A DNA stretch of 64,000 nucleotides from assembly GCF_000426285.1 (NCBI RefSeq), contig NZ_AUFB01000012.1:1-64000 (forward strand), written 5' to 3'. Under the pieces are notes generated by a model. It was given only the letters and a program-made list of their open reading frames with translations, made no database searches and was not told the origin of the DNA. Position numbers and translations under genes: made by a program. Shown here in pieces: positions 49,801-57,460 of this stretch. The stretch is from Rhizobium leucaenae USDA 9039. GTDB lineage: Bacteria > Pseudomonadota > Alphaproteobacteria > Rhizobiales > Rhizobiaceae. How positions within the stretch are numbered: position 1 is the first letter of the stretch; every line of letters begins with the position of its first letter.

Positions 49801-51839
49801 ACGGACGAAAGCTGCCCGACGGCGGCATTCTCTATGACGAATCAGAAGACATTGAAGACGACGTCGAGGTGGAAGGCGATGCCGGCGCCTCCCCCGTCGT
49901 GCCTGTCGACTGGAACGAAGGCGGCAAGAACGAAACCGGTCTTCGGGGCGCCGAGCTGATCGCGGAATTCGTCAAGCGCCTGCCGAACAATCCCGGCGTC
50001 TACCGCATGTTCAATGAAGACGGCGACGTGCTCTATGTTGGCAAGGCCCGCAGCCTGAAGAAGCGCGTCGCCAACTATGCGATGGGCCGTGTGCATTCCA
50101 ACCGCATCGCCCGCATGGTGCGCGAAACCGCCAATATGGAGTTCGTCACCACCCGCACCGAGACCGAAGCACTGCTGCTGGAAGCGAATCTGATCAAGCG
50201 CTTACGGCCGCGCTTCAATGTATTGCTGCGGGACGACAAGTCCTTTCCCTATATTCTCATTACTGGCGATCATCGGGCGCCGGCGATCTTCAAGCATCGC
50301 GGCGCGCAGGCCCGCAAGGGTGAATATTTCGGCCCCTTCGCCTCAGCGGGCGCCGTCGGCCGCACTATCAATTCGCTGCAGCGCGCCTTTCTGATCCGCA
50401 CCTGCACCGACAGCGTTTTCGAGACGCGCACGAGGCCCTGCTTGCTCTATCAGATCAAGCGCTGCTCGGGGCCTTGTACGCGCGAAATCAGCGATGAGGG
50501 CTATGCCGAGCTGGTGCAGGAGGCGAAGGACTTCCTTTCCGGCAAAAGCCAGAACGTCAAGGCGCACATGGCGGAAGCCATGAACGCTGCCGCCGAAGAC
50601 CTCGATTTCGAGCGCGCCGCCGTCTATCGGGACCGGCTGGCGGCGCTCTCGCATGTGCAGAGCCATCAGGGCATCAATCCCGCCGGCGTCGAAGAGGCCG
50701 ATGTCTTCGCCATCCATCACGAGGGTGGCATTTCCTGCATCCAGGTCTTCTTCTTCCGCACCGGCCAGAACTGGGGCAACCGCGCCTATTTTCCGAAGGC
50801 CGATCCGTCGCTTTCCGGCGCCGAAGTGCTGAATGCGTTTCTCGCGCAATTTTATGACGACAAGCCCGTGCCGAGGCAGATCCTGCTGTCGGAGACGGTG
50901 GAGGAGATCGAGCTGCTGGCCGCCGCCCTCAGCGAAAAGGCGGCGCATAAGGTCACCATCCTGGTGCCGCAGCGTGGCGAGAAGCGCGATCTGGTCGATC
51001 ATGTCGTCGCCAATGCCCGCGAGGCACATGGCCGCAAGCTTGCCGAAACTGCCTCGCAATCGCGGCTGCTCGCAGGCTTCAAGGAGACGTTCCAGCTTCC
51101 CTACGTGCCGCAACGCATCGAAATCTACGACAACTCCCATATCATGGGCACGAATGCGGTCGGCGGCATGGTCGTGGCCGGACCGGAAGGATTCGTCAAA
51201 GGCCAGTACCGCAAGTTCAACATCAAATCGACCGACATCACGCCCGGCGATGACTTCGGCATGATGCGCGAAGTCATGACCCGTCGCTTCTCTCGCCTCT
51301 TGAAGGAAGAGGGCAAGCCGGACCGCAGCCCTGATGCGGAAACGGCAGCCGTCGATGCCGCCGATCAGCCCTTCCCCGCCTGGCCGGACGTAATCCTCAT
51401 CGATGGCGGCCAGGGGCAAATGACGGCGGTGCGTGCCATTCTCGAAGAGCTCGGAATTACCGACAGCGTCATCGCCATCGGCGTTGCCAAGGGTGTCGAT
51501 CGCGATGCCGGGCGCGAGCGCTTCTTTGCGCCCGCCCGCGAGAGTTTTACCCTGCCGCCACGCGATCCCGTGCTCTACTTCATCCAGCGCCTGCGCGACG
51601 AAGCGCATCGTTTCGCCATCGGCTCGCACCGGGCACGACGCAAGAAGGAAATGGTGAAAAACCCGCTGGATGAAATCGGCGGCATCGGCCCTTCGCGCAA
51701 GCGGGCGCTGCTGCAACACTTCGGCACCGCCAAGGCCGTATCACGCGCGGCACTATCCGACCTGATGACGGTCGAAGGCATATCGGAAACCGTGGCGCGG
51801 CAGGTGTACAACCATTTTCACGAGGACGCCGCGAAATAA
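49797..51839 (+). CDS. uvrC: Excinuclease ABC subunit C
   Basis: Encodes 680 residues. It makes both incisions in nucleotide excision repair. An N-terminal acidic extension of about 55 residues precedes the GIY-YIG nuclease (NPGVYRMFNEDGDVLYVGKA). A UVR domain (AAEDLDFERAAVYRDRLAAL) contacts UvrB, the RNase H-like C-terminal nuclease includes IEIYDNSHIMGTNAVGGMVV and ILIDGGQGQM, and tandem helix-hairpin-helix motifs close it (GIGPSRKRALLQHFG). It is coupled to the SDR gene. Confidence 0.97.
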   Translation: MNGRKLPDGGILYDESEDIEDDVEVEGDAGASPVVPVDWNEGGKNETGLRGAELIAEFVKRLPNNPGVYRMFNEDGDVLYVGKARSLKKRVANYAMGRVHSNRIARMVRETANMEFVTTRTETEALLLEANLIKRLRPRFNVLLRDDKSFPYILITGDHRAPAIFKHRGAQARKGEYFGPFASAGAVGRTINSLQRAFLIRTCTDSVFETRTRPCLLYQIKRCSGPCTREISDEGYAELVQEAKDFLSGKSQNVKAHMAEAMNAAAEDLDFERAAVYRDRLAALSHVQSHQGINPAGVEEADVFAIHHEGGISCIQVFFFRTGQNWGNRAYFPKADPSLSGAEVLNAFLAQFYDDKPVPRQILLSETVEEIELLAAALSEKAAHKVTILVPQRGEKRDLVDHVVANAREAHGRKLAETASQSRLLAGFKETFQLPYVPQRIEIYDNSHIMGTNAVGGMVVAGPEGFVKGQYRKFNIKSTDITPGDDFGMMREVMTRRFSRLLKEEGKPDRSPDAETAAVDAADQPFPAWPDVILIDGGQGQMTAVRAILEELGITDSVIAIGVAKGVDRDAGRERFFAPARESFTLPPRDPVLYFIQRLRDEAHRFAIGSHRARRKKEMVKNPLDEIGGIGPSRKRALLQHFGTAKAVSRAALSDLMTVEGISETVARQVYNHFHEDAAK

Positions 51840-51923
51840 AAGAAGCTGGTCGCAAATTCCACGTAATGAGGATGAAAAAACAGAAACAATATTGACGGCA
51901 AGCTCCTCACACCGCCATCTAGG

Positions 51924-51968
51924 GCATGATCCCAAGAGGCGCGGGACGGTTTTTGGATAAGATCATGC
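51924..51968. repeat. 45-nt palindromic repeat, copy B
   Basis: The arms gcatgatc / gatcatgc enclose a partly paired core. Read on the minus strand it shares length, gcatg ends and the aaaaccg core with the element at 47840-47884. It lies in the 210-bp gap between uvrC and pgsA. Confidence 0.6.
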
Positions 51969-52049
51969 TAAATCGAATAGCTGGAAAGAGATGACGCCTT
52001 GGGGGAGGCCATTTTGGTCCAGTGAAACAACTGAAACGAAACGATTTCC

Positions 52050-52637
52050 ATGGCTTCGCGCGCATATAGCATTCCCAATCTGCTCACCTATGGCCGCATT
52101 CTCTGCGTGCCGTTGATCGTCCTGTGCTTCTTCATCGAAGGCAAACTGGAAGGGTCCGACTTTGCGCGCTGGATCGCGCTGTGGATCTTCATCGTCGCCT
52201 CGATCACCGACTTTCTGGATGGCTATCTTGCCCGCATCTGGAATCAAACGTCGAATATCGGCCGCATGCTCGACCCTATCGCCGACAAGCTGCTGGTCTC
52301 TGCGATCCTGCTGCTGGTCGCGGCCGACGGCACGATTGCGGGGTGGTCGCTCTGGGCTGCCATCATCATCCTTTGCCGCGAAATCCTCGTCTCAGGCCTG
52401 CGTGAGTATCTGGCGGCGCTGAAGGTCAGCGTGCCGGTGACGCGCATCGCCAAATGGAAGACGACCGCCCAGCTTGTCGCCATCGCCTTCCTGCTGGCTG
52501 GGCCGGCAGGCGACAAGGTGCTACCCTATACGACGGAGACCGGCATCGTCCTCCTCTGGATTGCGGCGCTGCTGACCATCTATACCGGCTACGATTATTT
52601 CCGCGCCGGTTTGAAGCATGTCGTGGATGAGGACTGA
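52050..52637 (+). CDS. pgsA: CDP-diacylglycerol-glycerol-3-phosphate 3-phosphatidyltransferase
   Basis: Encodes 195 residues. It makes phosphatidylglycerol phosphate in the inner membrane. The CDP-alcohol phosphotransferase motif spans 40 residues: DFLDGYLARIWNQ, then GRMLDPIADKLLV with the catalytic Asp residues in DGxxAR(x8)GxxxDxxxD spacing. Four to six helices are visible. The stop overlaps the moaD start (TGATG), so a lipid gene is coupled to a cofactor gene. Confidence 0.95.
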   Translation: MASRAYSIPNLLTYGRILCVPLIVLCFFIEGKLEGSDFARWIALWIFIVASITDFLDGYLARIWNQTSNIGRMLDPIADKLLVSAILLLVAADGTIAGWSLWAAIIILCREILVSGLREYLAALKVSVPVTRIAKWKTTAQLVAIAFLLAGPAGDKVLPYTTETGIVLLWIAALLTIYTGYDYFRAGLKHVVDED

Positions 52638-52891
52638 TGACGAAGCTCGTCTATTTCGCCTGGGTACGTGAGCGGATCGGCAAGGGAGAGGAAGAGATTT
52701 CGCTTCCCGCCGAAGTGATTACCGTGGGCGATCTCCTGAATCATTTGAAGACCTTGGGCGAGGAATACGAGACGGCACTTCAGTTTCCGGAGGCGATCCG
52801 CGTCGCCATCAATATGGAACATGCCGACCACGACGAGCCTATCGCCGGAGCTCGCGAGATCGGGCTTTTTCCGCCGATGACAGGTGGGTGA
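52637..52891 (+). CDS. moaD: Molybdopterin synthase small subunit MoaD
   Basis: Encodes 84 residues of the ubiquitin-like sulfur carrier. It ends in the essential GLFPPMTGG tail, whose last Gly becomes a thiocarboxylate. It supplies sulfur to MoaE to form molybdopterin. It overlaps pgsA by one base. moaE follows after a 124-bp interval filled with hairpins. Confidence 0.95.
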   Translation: MTKLVYFAWVRERIGKGEEEISLPAEVITVGDLLNHLKTLGEEYETALQFPEAIRVAINMEHADHDEPIAGAREIGLFPPMTGG

Positions 52892-52898
52892 GGAGCGG

Positions 52899-52970
52899 TC
52901 GGGCGAAGCCCGAGCAATCGATCCAGTGAATCGATTGCAGCGACGAACGCCCTGAGCCCTAGCGAAGGGC
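52899..52970. repeat. Three consecutive hairpins between moaD and moaE
   Basis: Three perfect inverted repeats lie head to tail: tcgggc-gaa-gcccga (52899-52913), gcaatcgat-7-atcgattgc (52914-52938) and gccct-agcga-agggc (52956-52970). They have no T run, so this is unlikely to be a simple terminator. It is more like a rhizobial composite intergenic repeat. Confidence 0.65.
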
Positions 52971-53015
52971 CGGGAGTCTCCGCAAACTCTTTCAGAGGGC
53001 TATAGGAAATTGCCA

Positions 53016-53483
53016 ATGATTGCACCATTCGTCAAAGTCCAGCGCGAGGATTTCGACCTTCGGGTCGAAATCGACCGCCTGACGGAAGGGCATCATGATA
53101 TCGGCGCGGTGGTCACCTTTTCCGGCCTCTGCCGCGACGAGGGCGGAGCGCTCGGTGCACTGGAACTCGAACATTATCCCGGCATGGCGGAAGCGGAGAT
53201 CACCCGCATCGCGACGCTCGCGATCGAACGCTTCGAGCTTCGCGGCCTGACCGCCATTCACCGCTACGGCAAAATTGCACCCGGAGAAAACATCGTTCTC
53301 GTCATCGCCGCCGCCTCGCATCGGCAAGCCGCCTTCGACGGCGCCAATTTCCTCATGGATTTCCTGAAGACTTCGGCGCCGTTCTGGAAGAAGGAACATG
53401 CGAAAGACGGGAAAGAGGGCGATTGGGTTTCGGCCAAGGATGCGGACGATGCCGCGCGCGCCAAGTGGGCGGATAAGGACTGA
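53016..53483 (+). CDS. moaE: Molybdopterin synthase catalytic subunit MoaE
   Basis: Encodes 155 residues from ATG (MIAPFVKVQ), preceded by AGGAAA; a TTG two codons upstream is rejected. It converts cPMP to molybdopterin with MoaD. The active-site region is IHRYGKIAPGENIVLVIAAA followed by SHRQAAFDGANFLMDFLK and APFWKKE with the catalytic Lys residues. Molybdopterin made here could serve the molybdoenzyme encoded at 44.1-46.2 kb. Confidence 0.95.
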   Translation: MIAPFVKVQREDFDLRVEIDRLTEGHHDIGAVVTFSGLCRDEGGALGALELEHYPGMAEAEITRIATLAIERFELRGLTAIHRYGKIAPGENIVLVIAAASHRQAAFDGANFLMDFLKTSAPFWKKEHAKDGKEGDWVSAKDADDAARAKWADKD

Positions 53484-53486
53484 TCC

Positions 53487-54383
53487 TTACGGAACCACAC
53501 GCTCCCGCCGGCTTAATACCAGCAGCAGGACGAGCAGCGAGAAGATCACGAAGTCGCGCCACAGGAACGGTCCGTAGGCGCCCCACATGGTCTCGAACAG
53601 GCCGAGCAACGCCGCGCCGCCAGCCGATTTCAGCGGATCGGAATAGCCGCCGACAGCGGCTATCATCAGCACCTTCAGCCCAAACATCAGCCCGGCGCCG
53701 AAATCCATCGTGCCGTAATAGCAGGTCGCGAGCAGGCCGCAGGCGGTTGCGACCAATGCCGAGGCGACATAAGCCAGCAGAAAGACGCGATTGGCACTCG
53801 TGCCGCAAAGCTCGGCCGCCAGCGCATCATCCGTCACCGCCCGCCAGATACGGCCCCATCCGGTAAATCTCAGCACATAGGCTCCGCCGAGGATCACCAG
53901 AACCATCAGCGCCGTGTTGAGAAGCTGGATCTCGGTCAATGTGACCCGGAAATTGCCGCTATCCCAGAAGACGATCATGTCATTCAGGAAAGGCGGCAGC
54001 CAGATGCCACGCGTATTGGAGGCCAGCCGCGCCGTCTCCATCAAGATGATCATCATGCCGAGCGCTGCGACGATGATCGTATTGGGCGATTTGCGCGACA
54101 GCGGCAGCATGACCGACCGGCCGATGAGAAAGCTCGTCCCCAGCGTATAAGCGAGCGCGATGGCGCCGCCGAAGGCGAGTGCTGCCGGCAGAATGAGAAA
54201 CATCCTCGTGTAGCCGACGTCGGTAAACAGCACCAGCATCTGACCGGAAAAGGCGAAAAGCGCACCATAGGTGATATCGGCCCGCTTCATCACGCCGAAA
54301 GCAACGGCATAGCCGAAAGCCAACGCCGCATAGAGTGCGGCGAGCGGAACGGCATTCGCCAATTGTTGAAGGAGATAGGCCAT
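53487..54383 (-). CDS. Orphan branched-chain amino acid-type ABC permease (LivH family)
   Basis: Encodes 298 residues from MAYLLQQLANAV with GGAGG upstream. It has eight or more helices and the LivH pattern: ALAFGYAVAFGVMKRADITY at the N-terminus, SPNTIIVAALGMMII, WRAVTDDALAAELCGTSANR (cytosolic loop contacting the ATPase) and GLKVLMIAAVGGYSDPLKSA. Normal systems also need LivM, LivG, LivF and a binding protein; none is adjacent. It diverges from a CGNR regulator across 64 bp containing a large palindrome. It converges with moaE. Confidence 0.88.
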   Translation of the reverse strand: MAYLLQQLANAVPLAALYAALAFGYAVAFGVMKRADITYGALFAFSGQMLVLFTDVGYTRMFLILPAALAFGGAIALAYTLGTSFLIGRSVMLPLSRKSPNTIIVAALGMMIILMETARLASNTRGIWLPPFLNDMIVFWDSGNFRVTLTEIQLLNTALMVLVILGGAYVLRFTGWGRIWRAVTDDALAAELCGTSANRVFLLAYVASALVATACGLLATCYYGTMDFGAGLMFGLKVLMIAAVGGYSDPLKSAGGAALLGLFETMWGAYGPFLWRDFVIFSLLVLLLVLSRRERVVP

Positions 54384-54408
54384 AGAACCTCCGGATGTCG
54401 ACGAATAG

Positions 54409-54436
54409 TAACTAGTAAAATCCATTTTACCAGTTA
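54409..54436. promoter_or_regulatory. 13-2-13 palindrome between permease and regulator
   Basis: TAACTAGTAAAAT / ATTTTACCAGTTA with spacer cc and one mismatch. It lies in the 64-bp divergent promoter region and overlaps by two bases a TATAAT box at 54435-54440. It is probably the binding site of the CGNR regulator. Confidence 0.7.
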
Positions 54437-54447
54437 TAATTTAGCGC

Positions 54448-54999
54448 ATGAGCTTTTCCTGGACCCCACATCGGTTTTCCGGCGGTGCGCTGGCGCTGGA
54501 CGTCGCCAACAGCGTCATAATGCGCCACGACGACGAGCGGCGCATCGATCGTTTCGAGGCGCAGGGGCAGATGGAAAGTTTTCCGAAAGCGGCAGTGAAT
54601 TTCTGCGCCGAGCGGGCTTTGTTCGGCGATATCTTGCCGGTGCGGCAGGAGAATAAATCCGGCTTTATCGATCTGCGTGAGGCGATCGACGGCTATTTTC
54701 GCGCCCGTGTTCTCGACCGTGACGCCGACACGCTGCTCGCCGATCTATTGGAGGCGCAGTCGAAGGTGCTGCGGCGGGCCGCGTCGTCTGATGGGCTCGA
54801 TGCCGCAACCGTGCATTCGACGCTGAGGCTCATTGCCATGCCGGATCCGGACCGCATGAAAATCTGCCGCAATTGCGGCTGGCTGTTCATCGACCGCAGC
54901 AAGAACAAGAGCCGGGCCTGGTGCGACATGGCGGTCTGCGGCAACCGCGCCAAGGCGAACCGGCATTATCGCCGCAAGAAGGAGGAGAGTGCACCATGA
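54448..54999 (+). CDS. CGNR zinc-finger (ABATE-domain) transcriptional regulator
   Basis: Encodes 183 residues. The N-terminal ABATE domain opens PHRFSGGALALDVANSVIMR. The C-terminal CGNR zinc finger is KICRNCGWLFIDRSKNKSRA, then WCDMAVCGNRAKANRHYRRK, with four Cys. Such proteins are thought to be stress- or ligand-responsive DNA-binding regulators; few have been studied. TATAAT ends 7 nt before the ATG and there is no Shine-Dalgarno, suggesting a leaderless mRNA. The stop overlaps the next gene's start (ATGA). Confidence 0.88.
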   Translation: MSFSWTPHRFSGGALALDVANSVIMRHDDERRIDRFEAQGQMESFPKAAVNFCAERALFGDILPVRQENKSGFIDLREAIDGYFRARVLDRDADTLLADLLEAQSKVLRRAASSDGLDAATVHSTLRLIAMPDPDRMKICRNCGWLFIDRSKNKSRAWCDMAVCGNRAKANRHYRRKKEESAP

Positions 55000-55505
55000 G
55001 AACCCAGGCAATCGTTTTGATGGCCGCAATTGCGGGCCTTGCGCTTGCCGGTTGCCAGCGGCAGGCCGAAAACGGCCCGACCGAACTGAGCGGCCGGCTC
55101 TTCGTCTTCGACTATCGTGTCGCAACCGCGAACTACATGATCACGCTGAAAAAGATCGCGCCGATCCCGGAAGGGACGACGGCGGTCGCGGAATTCGAGA
55201 ATCCGATGGGTGGCGATCCCCTGGTAGTGCGGGAAAAGATATATACGTTCTGGGACAAGATCACGCTCGAAAGTCCGGATCTGCGCTGCGTCCGCAAGGA
55301 CCGCCCCTATTCCGTCTCGATCAAGCTGGTCGATGCCAAAGACAAGACGATCCAGACCATCAAGACCGAGGTGAAATCCGATCTCGATCAGACCGTGCTG
55401 CCGACAAGGGCGCTTGTGGTCGGCCCGGGCTACACGAAGAACCCGGATGTCTTCAAAGCCGATGGCAGCATCGACTATGGGCATGACGAGGCCTGTCCGG
55501 CATGA
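54996..55505 (+). CDS. Lipoprotein of unknown function, coupled to CGNR regulator
   Basis: Encodes 169 residues. The lipobox ALAGCQRQ puts the lipidated Cys at about residue 20; the signal peptide is MRTQAIVLMAAIAGLALAGC. The mature part is about 150 residues with alternating strands (LFVFDYRVATANYMITLKKI) and one further Cys pair (DLRCVRK and DEACPA). It overlaps the CGNR gene by four bases. I do not recognise a family. A bidirectional terminator follows. Confidence 0.75.
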   Translation: MRTQAIVLMAAIAGLALAGCQRQAENGPTELSGRLFVFDYRVATANYMITLKKIAPIPEGTTAVAEFENPMGGDPLVVREKIYTFWDKITLESPDLRCVRKDRPYSVSIKLVDAKDKTIQTIKTEVKSDLDQTVLPTRALVVGPGYTKNPDVFKADGSIDYGHDEACPA

Positions 55506-55506
55506 A

Positions 55507-55538
55507 AAAGCCGAGGGCCGAGACCCCGGCTTTCTTCT
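55507..55538. terminator. Bidirectional terminator between lipoprotein gene and ndk
   Basis: The near-perfect stem aaagccgagg / ccccggcttt is flanked by an A run on the left and T-rich sequence on the right. It serves both converging genes. Confidence 0.8.
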
Positions 55539-55578
55539 TTCAATTCAATCTCTTCAGCGCGAAGGCTGATTGACTGAT

Positions 55579-56001
55579 TCAGCCGACGATTTCGGTTTCG
55601 GAGAACCAGTAGGCGATTTCAACTGCAGCGGTTTCCGGAGCGTCCGAGCCGTGAACGGAGTTTTCGCCGATCGACAGAGCGTGGATCTTGCGGATCGTGC
55701 CTTCGGCAGCGTTGGCCGGGTTGGTCGCGCCCATGATTTCGCGGTTCTTCAGGATGGCGCCTTCGCCTTCCAGAACCTGAACGACGGTCGGGCCGGAGGT
55801 CATGCCTTCAACGAGTTCGCCGAAGAAGGGACGGTCCTTGTGAACGGCGTAGAAGCCTTCGGCTTCGCGCTTGCTCATCCAAACGCGCTTGGAAGCGATG
55901 ACGCGCAGGCCATTGTCCTCAAAAATCTTGGTGATGGCGCCGGTCAGGTTACGCTTGGTTGCGTCCGGCTTGATCATCGAAAAAGTGCGTTCAATCGCCA
56001 T
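55579..56001 (-). CDS. ndk: Nucleoside diphosphate kinase
   Basis: Encodes 140 residues. It balances nucleoside triphosphates by phosphotransfer through a phospho-His. The active site is SIGENSVHGSDAPETAAVEI, and the N-terminus MAIERTFSMIKPDATKRNL is typical. The Kpn-loop region GPTVVQVLEGEGAILKNREI is intact. It is a single gene. Confidence 0.97.
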   Translation of the reverse strand: MAIERTFSMIKPDATKRNLTGAITKIFEDNGLRVIASKRVWMSKREAEGFYAVHKDRPFFGELVEGMTSGPTVVQVLEGEGAILKNREIMGATNPANAAEGTIRKIHALSIGENSVHGSDAPETAAVEIAYWFSETEIVG

Positions 56002-56230
56002 GGGTCAATTCCTTGTCGTCAGAGAAAAGTGGGCGGTCTTTACCCGCCCCACAGCCTGAAAACAAGGGGGACGCGCCAATTTCACGCTGCTGTCACAGTC
56101 CGGATGCCCGATTCGGAGCGAGGCCGAAAGCCAGTTGGGCAATCCCATCAGCAAATTTTGTAGACACCATCAGCCCCATTTACGCCTTTCTATTCTACGC
56201 TTGCTTCATTGCTCTTGGAGGAAGATGAGG

Positions 56231-56743
56231 ATGCTGAGGCATTACAGAATGCTCGCCGACTATAACCGCTGGGCCAACGCACTGCTTTACGATGCCGCCG
56301 CCCAACTCAGCGACGCCGAATATCGCCATAACCGCGGCGCATTTTTCGGCTCGCTGCATGGCACGCTCAACCATATCCTGGTCGGCGATCGCGCCTGGAT
56401 GCATCGTTTCACCGGCACGGGAGAGATGCCGGCGGCCTTGGATCTCACACTGCATGACACTCTCGGGGATCTTCGCGCCGTTCGGGAGGTTGAAGACTGG
56501 CGCATCATCGATTGGATAGACACGCTCGATAGTGACGCGCTTGCCGCGGACATCAGCTACACGCCAATCATCCAGCCGGGGACCACCATTACCCATCCGT
56601 TGGGGCCAGCCGTCGCGCACTTCTTCAACCACCAGACCCACCATCGCGGCCAATGCCATGTGATACTGACGGGGATGGGCAAACCGTCGCTGGGTCTCGA
56701 TCTGATTTATTTCCTGCGCACGGACGGGAAGCGCTGGATGTGA
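56231..56743 (+). CDS. DinB-family protein
   Basis: Encodes 170 residues. It is a four-helix DinB/YfiT metal-binding fold: LADYNRWANALLYDAAAQLS, LHGTLNHILVGDRAWMHRFT with the first His, and AVAHFFNHQTHHRGQCHVIL with the two other His. Members are putative thiol-dependent transferases or damage-inducible enzymes. The ATG at 56231 is preferred for spacing from GGAGG; one two codons earlier lies only 3 nt from it. Confidence 0.88.
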   Translation: MLRHYRMLADYNRWANALLYDAAAQLSDAEYRHNRGAFFGSLHGTLNHILVGDRAWMHRFTGTGEMPAALDLTLHDTLGDLRAVREVEDWRIIDWIDTLDSDALAADISYTPIIQPGTTITHPLGPAVAHFFNHQTHHRGQCHVILTGMGKPSLGLDLIYFLRTDGKRWM

Positions 56744-56906
56744 AGCGTGGCGCGAGCCGCTTCTTCCCCAATACAGTTTGACGTTGTTCGACTGTCTAAT
56801 TTTGTTGCAAGATCATGTCGGTATGAACGGTCCGTTCATGTTGCCTTAACCTGCGCCCCTGCAAATTCAGCAAATATATCAGTTCGCGGGTGAGCAGAGA
56901 GCAGGC

Positions 56907-57413
56907 ATGAAGAATTCGCAGGCAGGTGTTTCGGCGTATCCCACCGGCAATGACGAGAGCGATGCAGCCACGGACCTCGAGATGATTGGTCGCTACATGG
57001 CCAAGCTGAAGGTCAAGGCCCTGCCGCGCAACTACCAGCTCTTTCATGAAGCGCTCTATGCCCCGGATCGCCGGATCGCCAGCGAGATCGCATCACTCGG
57101 CCCTTCCCCCTCGCAAGCCAGCCTCGACGAGATCGGCTTGAAGCATCGCCTCGTCAGCCATTGCAGCCTCGTCGCCCGAAAGTCCGAGGCCGATGCAGCC
57201 GAGATGCTGCGCGAAGTGGCCGAGCAACTGGCCGAGGGGCTGCTGAAGAAGCAGAGCTTCGCCCGCGAGATCGAAACGGCACCCCATGTCGCTGCCGCCA
57301 TGGACAGTCTCAATGCCTCGCTGAGCAATCTGCTGCTCTATGAAACCGAGCTGACGGAGAGGCTGAGGGACTGCGCCGGCCCGCCGCCGCGAGCGCGCAG
57401 CAGCCGCGTCTAA
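56907..57413 (+). CDS. Unknown protein resembling the N-terminal region of rhizobial GGDEF proteins
   Basis: Encodes 168 residues, mostly helical. The segment IGRYMAKLKVKALPRNYQLF + HEALY followed by LREVAEQLAEGLLKKQSFAR resembles, from memory, the region before the GGDEF domain in some rhizobial diguanylate cyclases. No GGDEF, EAL or PAS domain follows; the protein ends in PPPRARSSRV. It could be a truncated cyclase gene or a stand-alone partner. Base use looks like its neighbours. It lies 47 nt before the ABC-F gene on the same strand. Confidence 0.6.
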   Translation: MKNSQAGVSAYPTGNDESDAATDLEMIGRYMAKLKVKALPRNYQLFHEALYAPDRRIASEIASLGPSPSQASLDEIGLKHRLVSHCSLVARKSEADAAEMLREVAEQLAEGLLKKQSFAREIETAPHVAAAMDSLNASLSNLLLYETELTERLRDCAGPPPRARSSRV

Positions 57414-57460
57414 GCTCTCCGGCTCTTGCCTTCGGCGCGGAGTTCGGCCAAAACCGCGCC

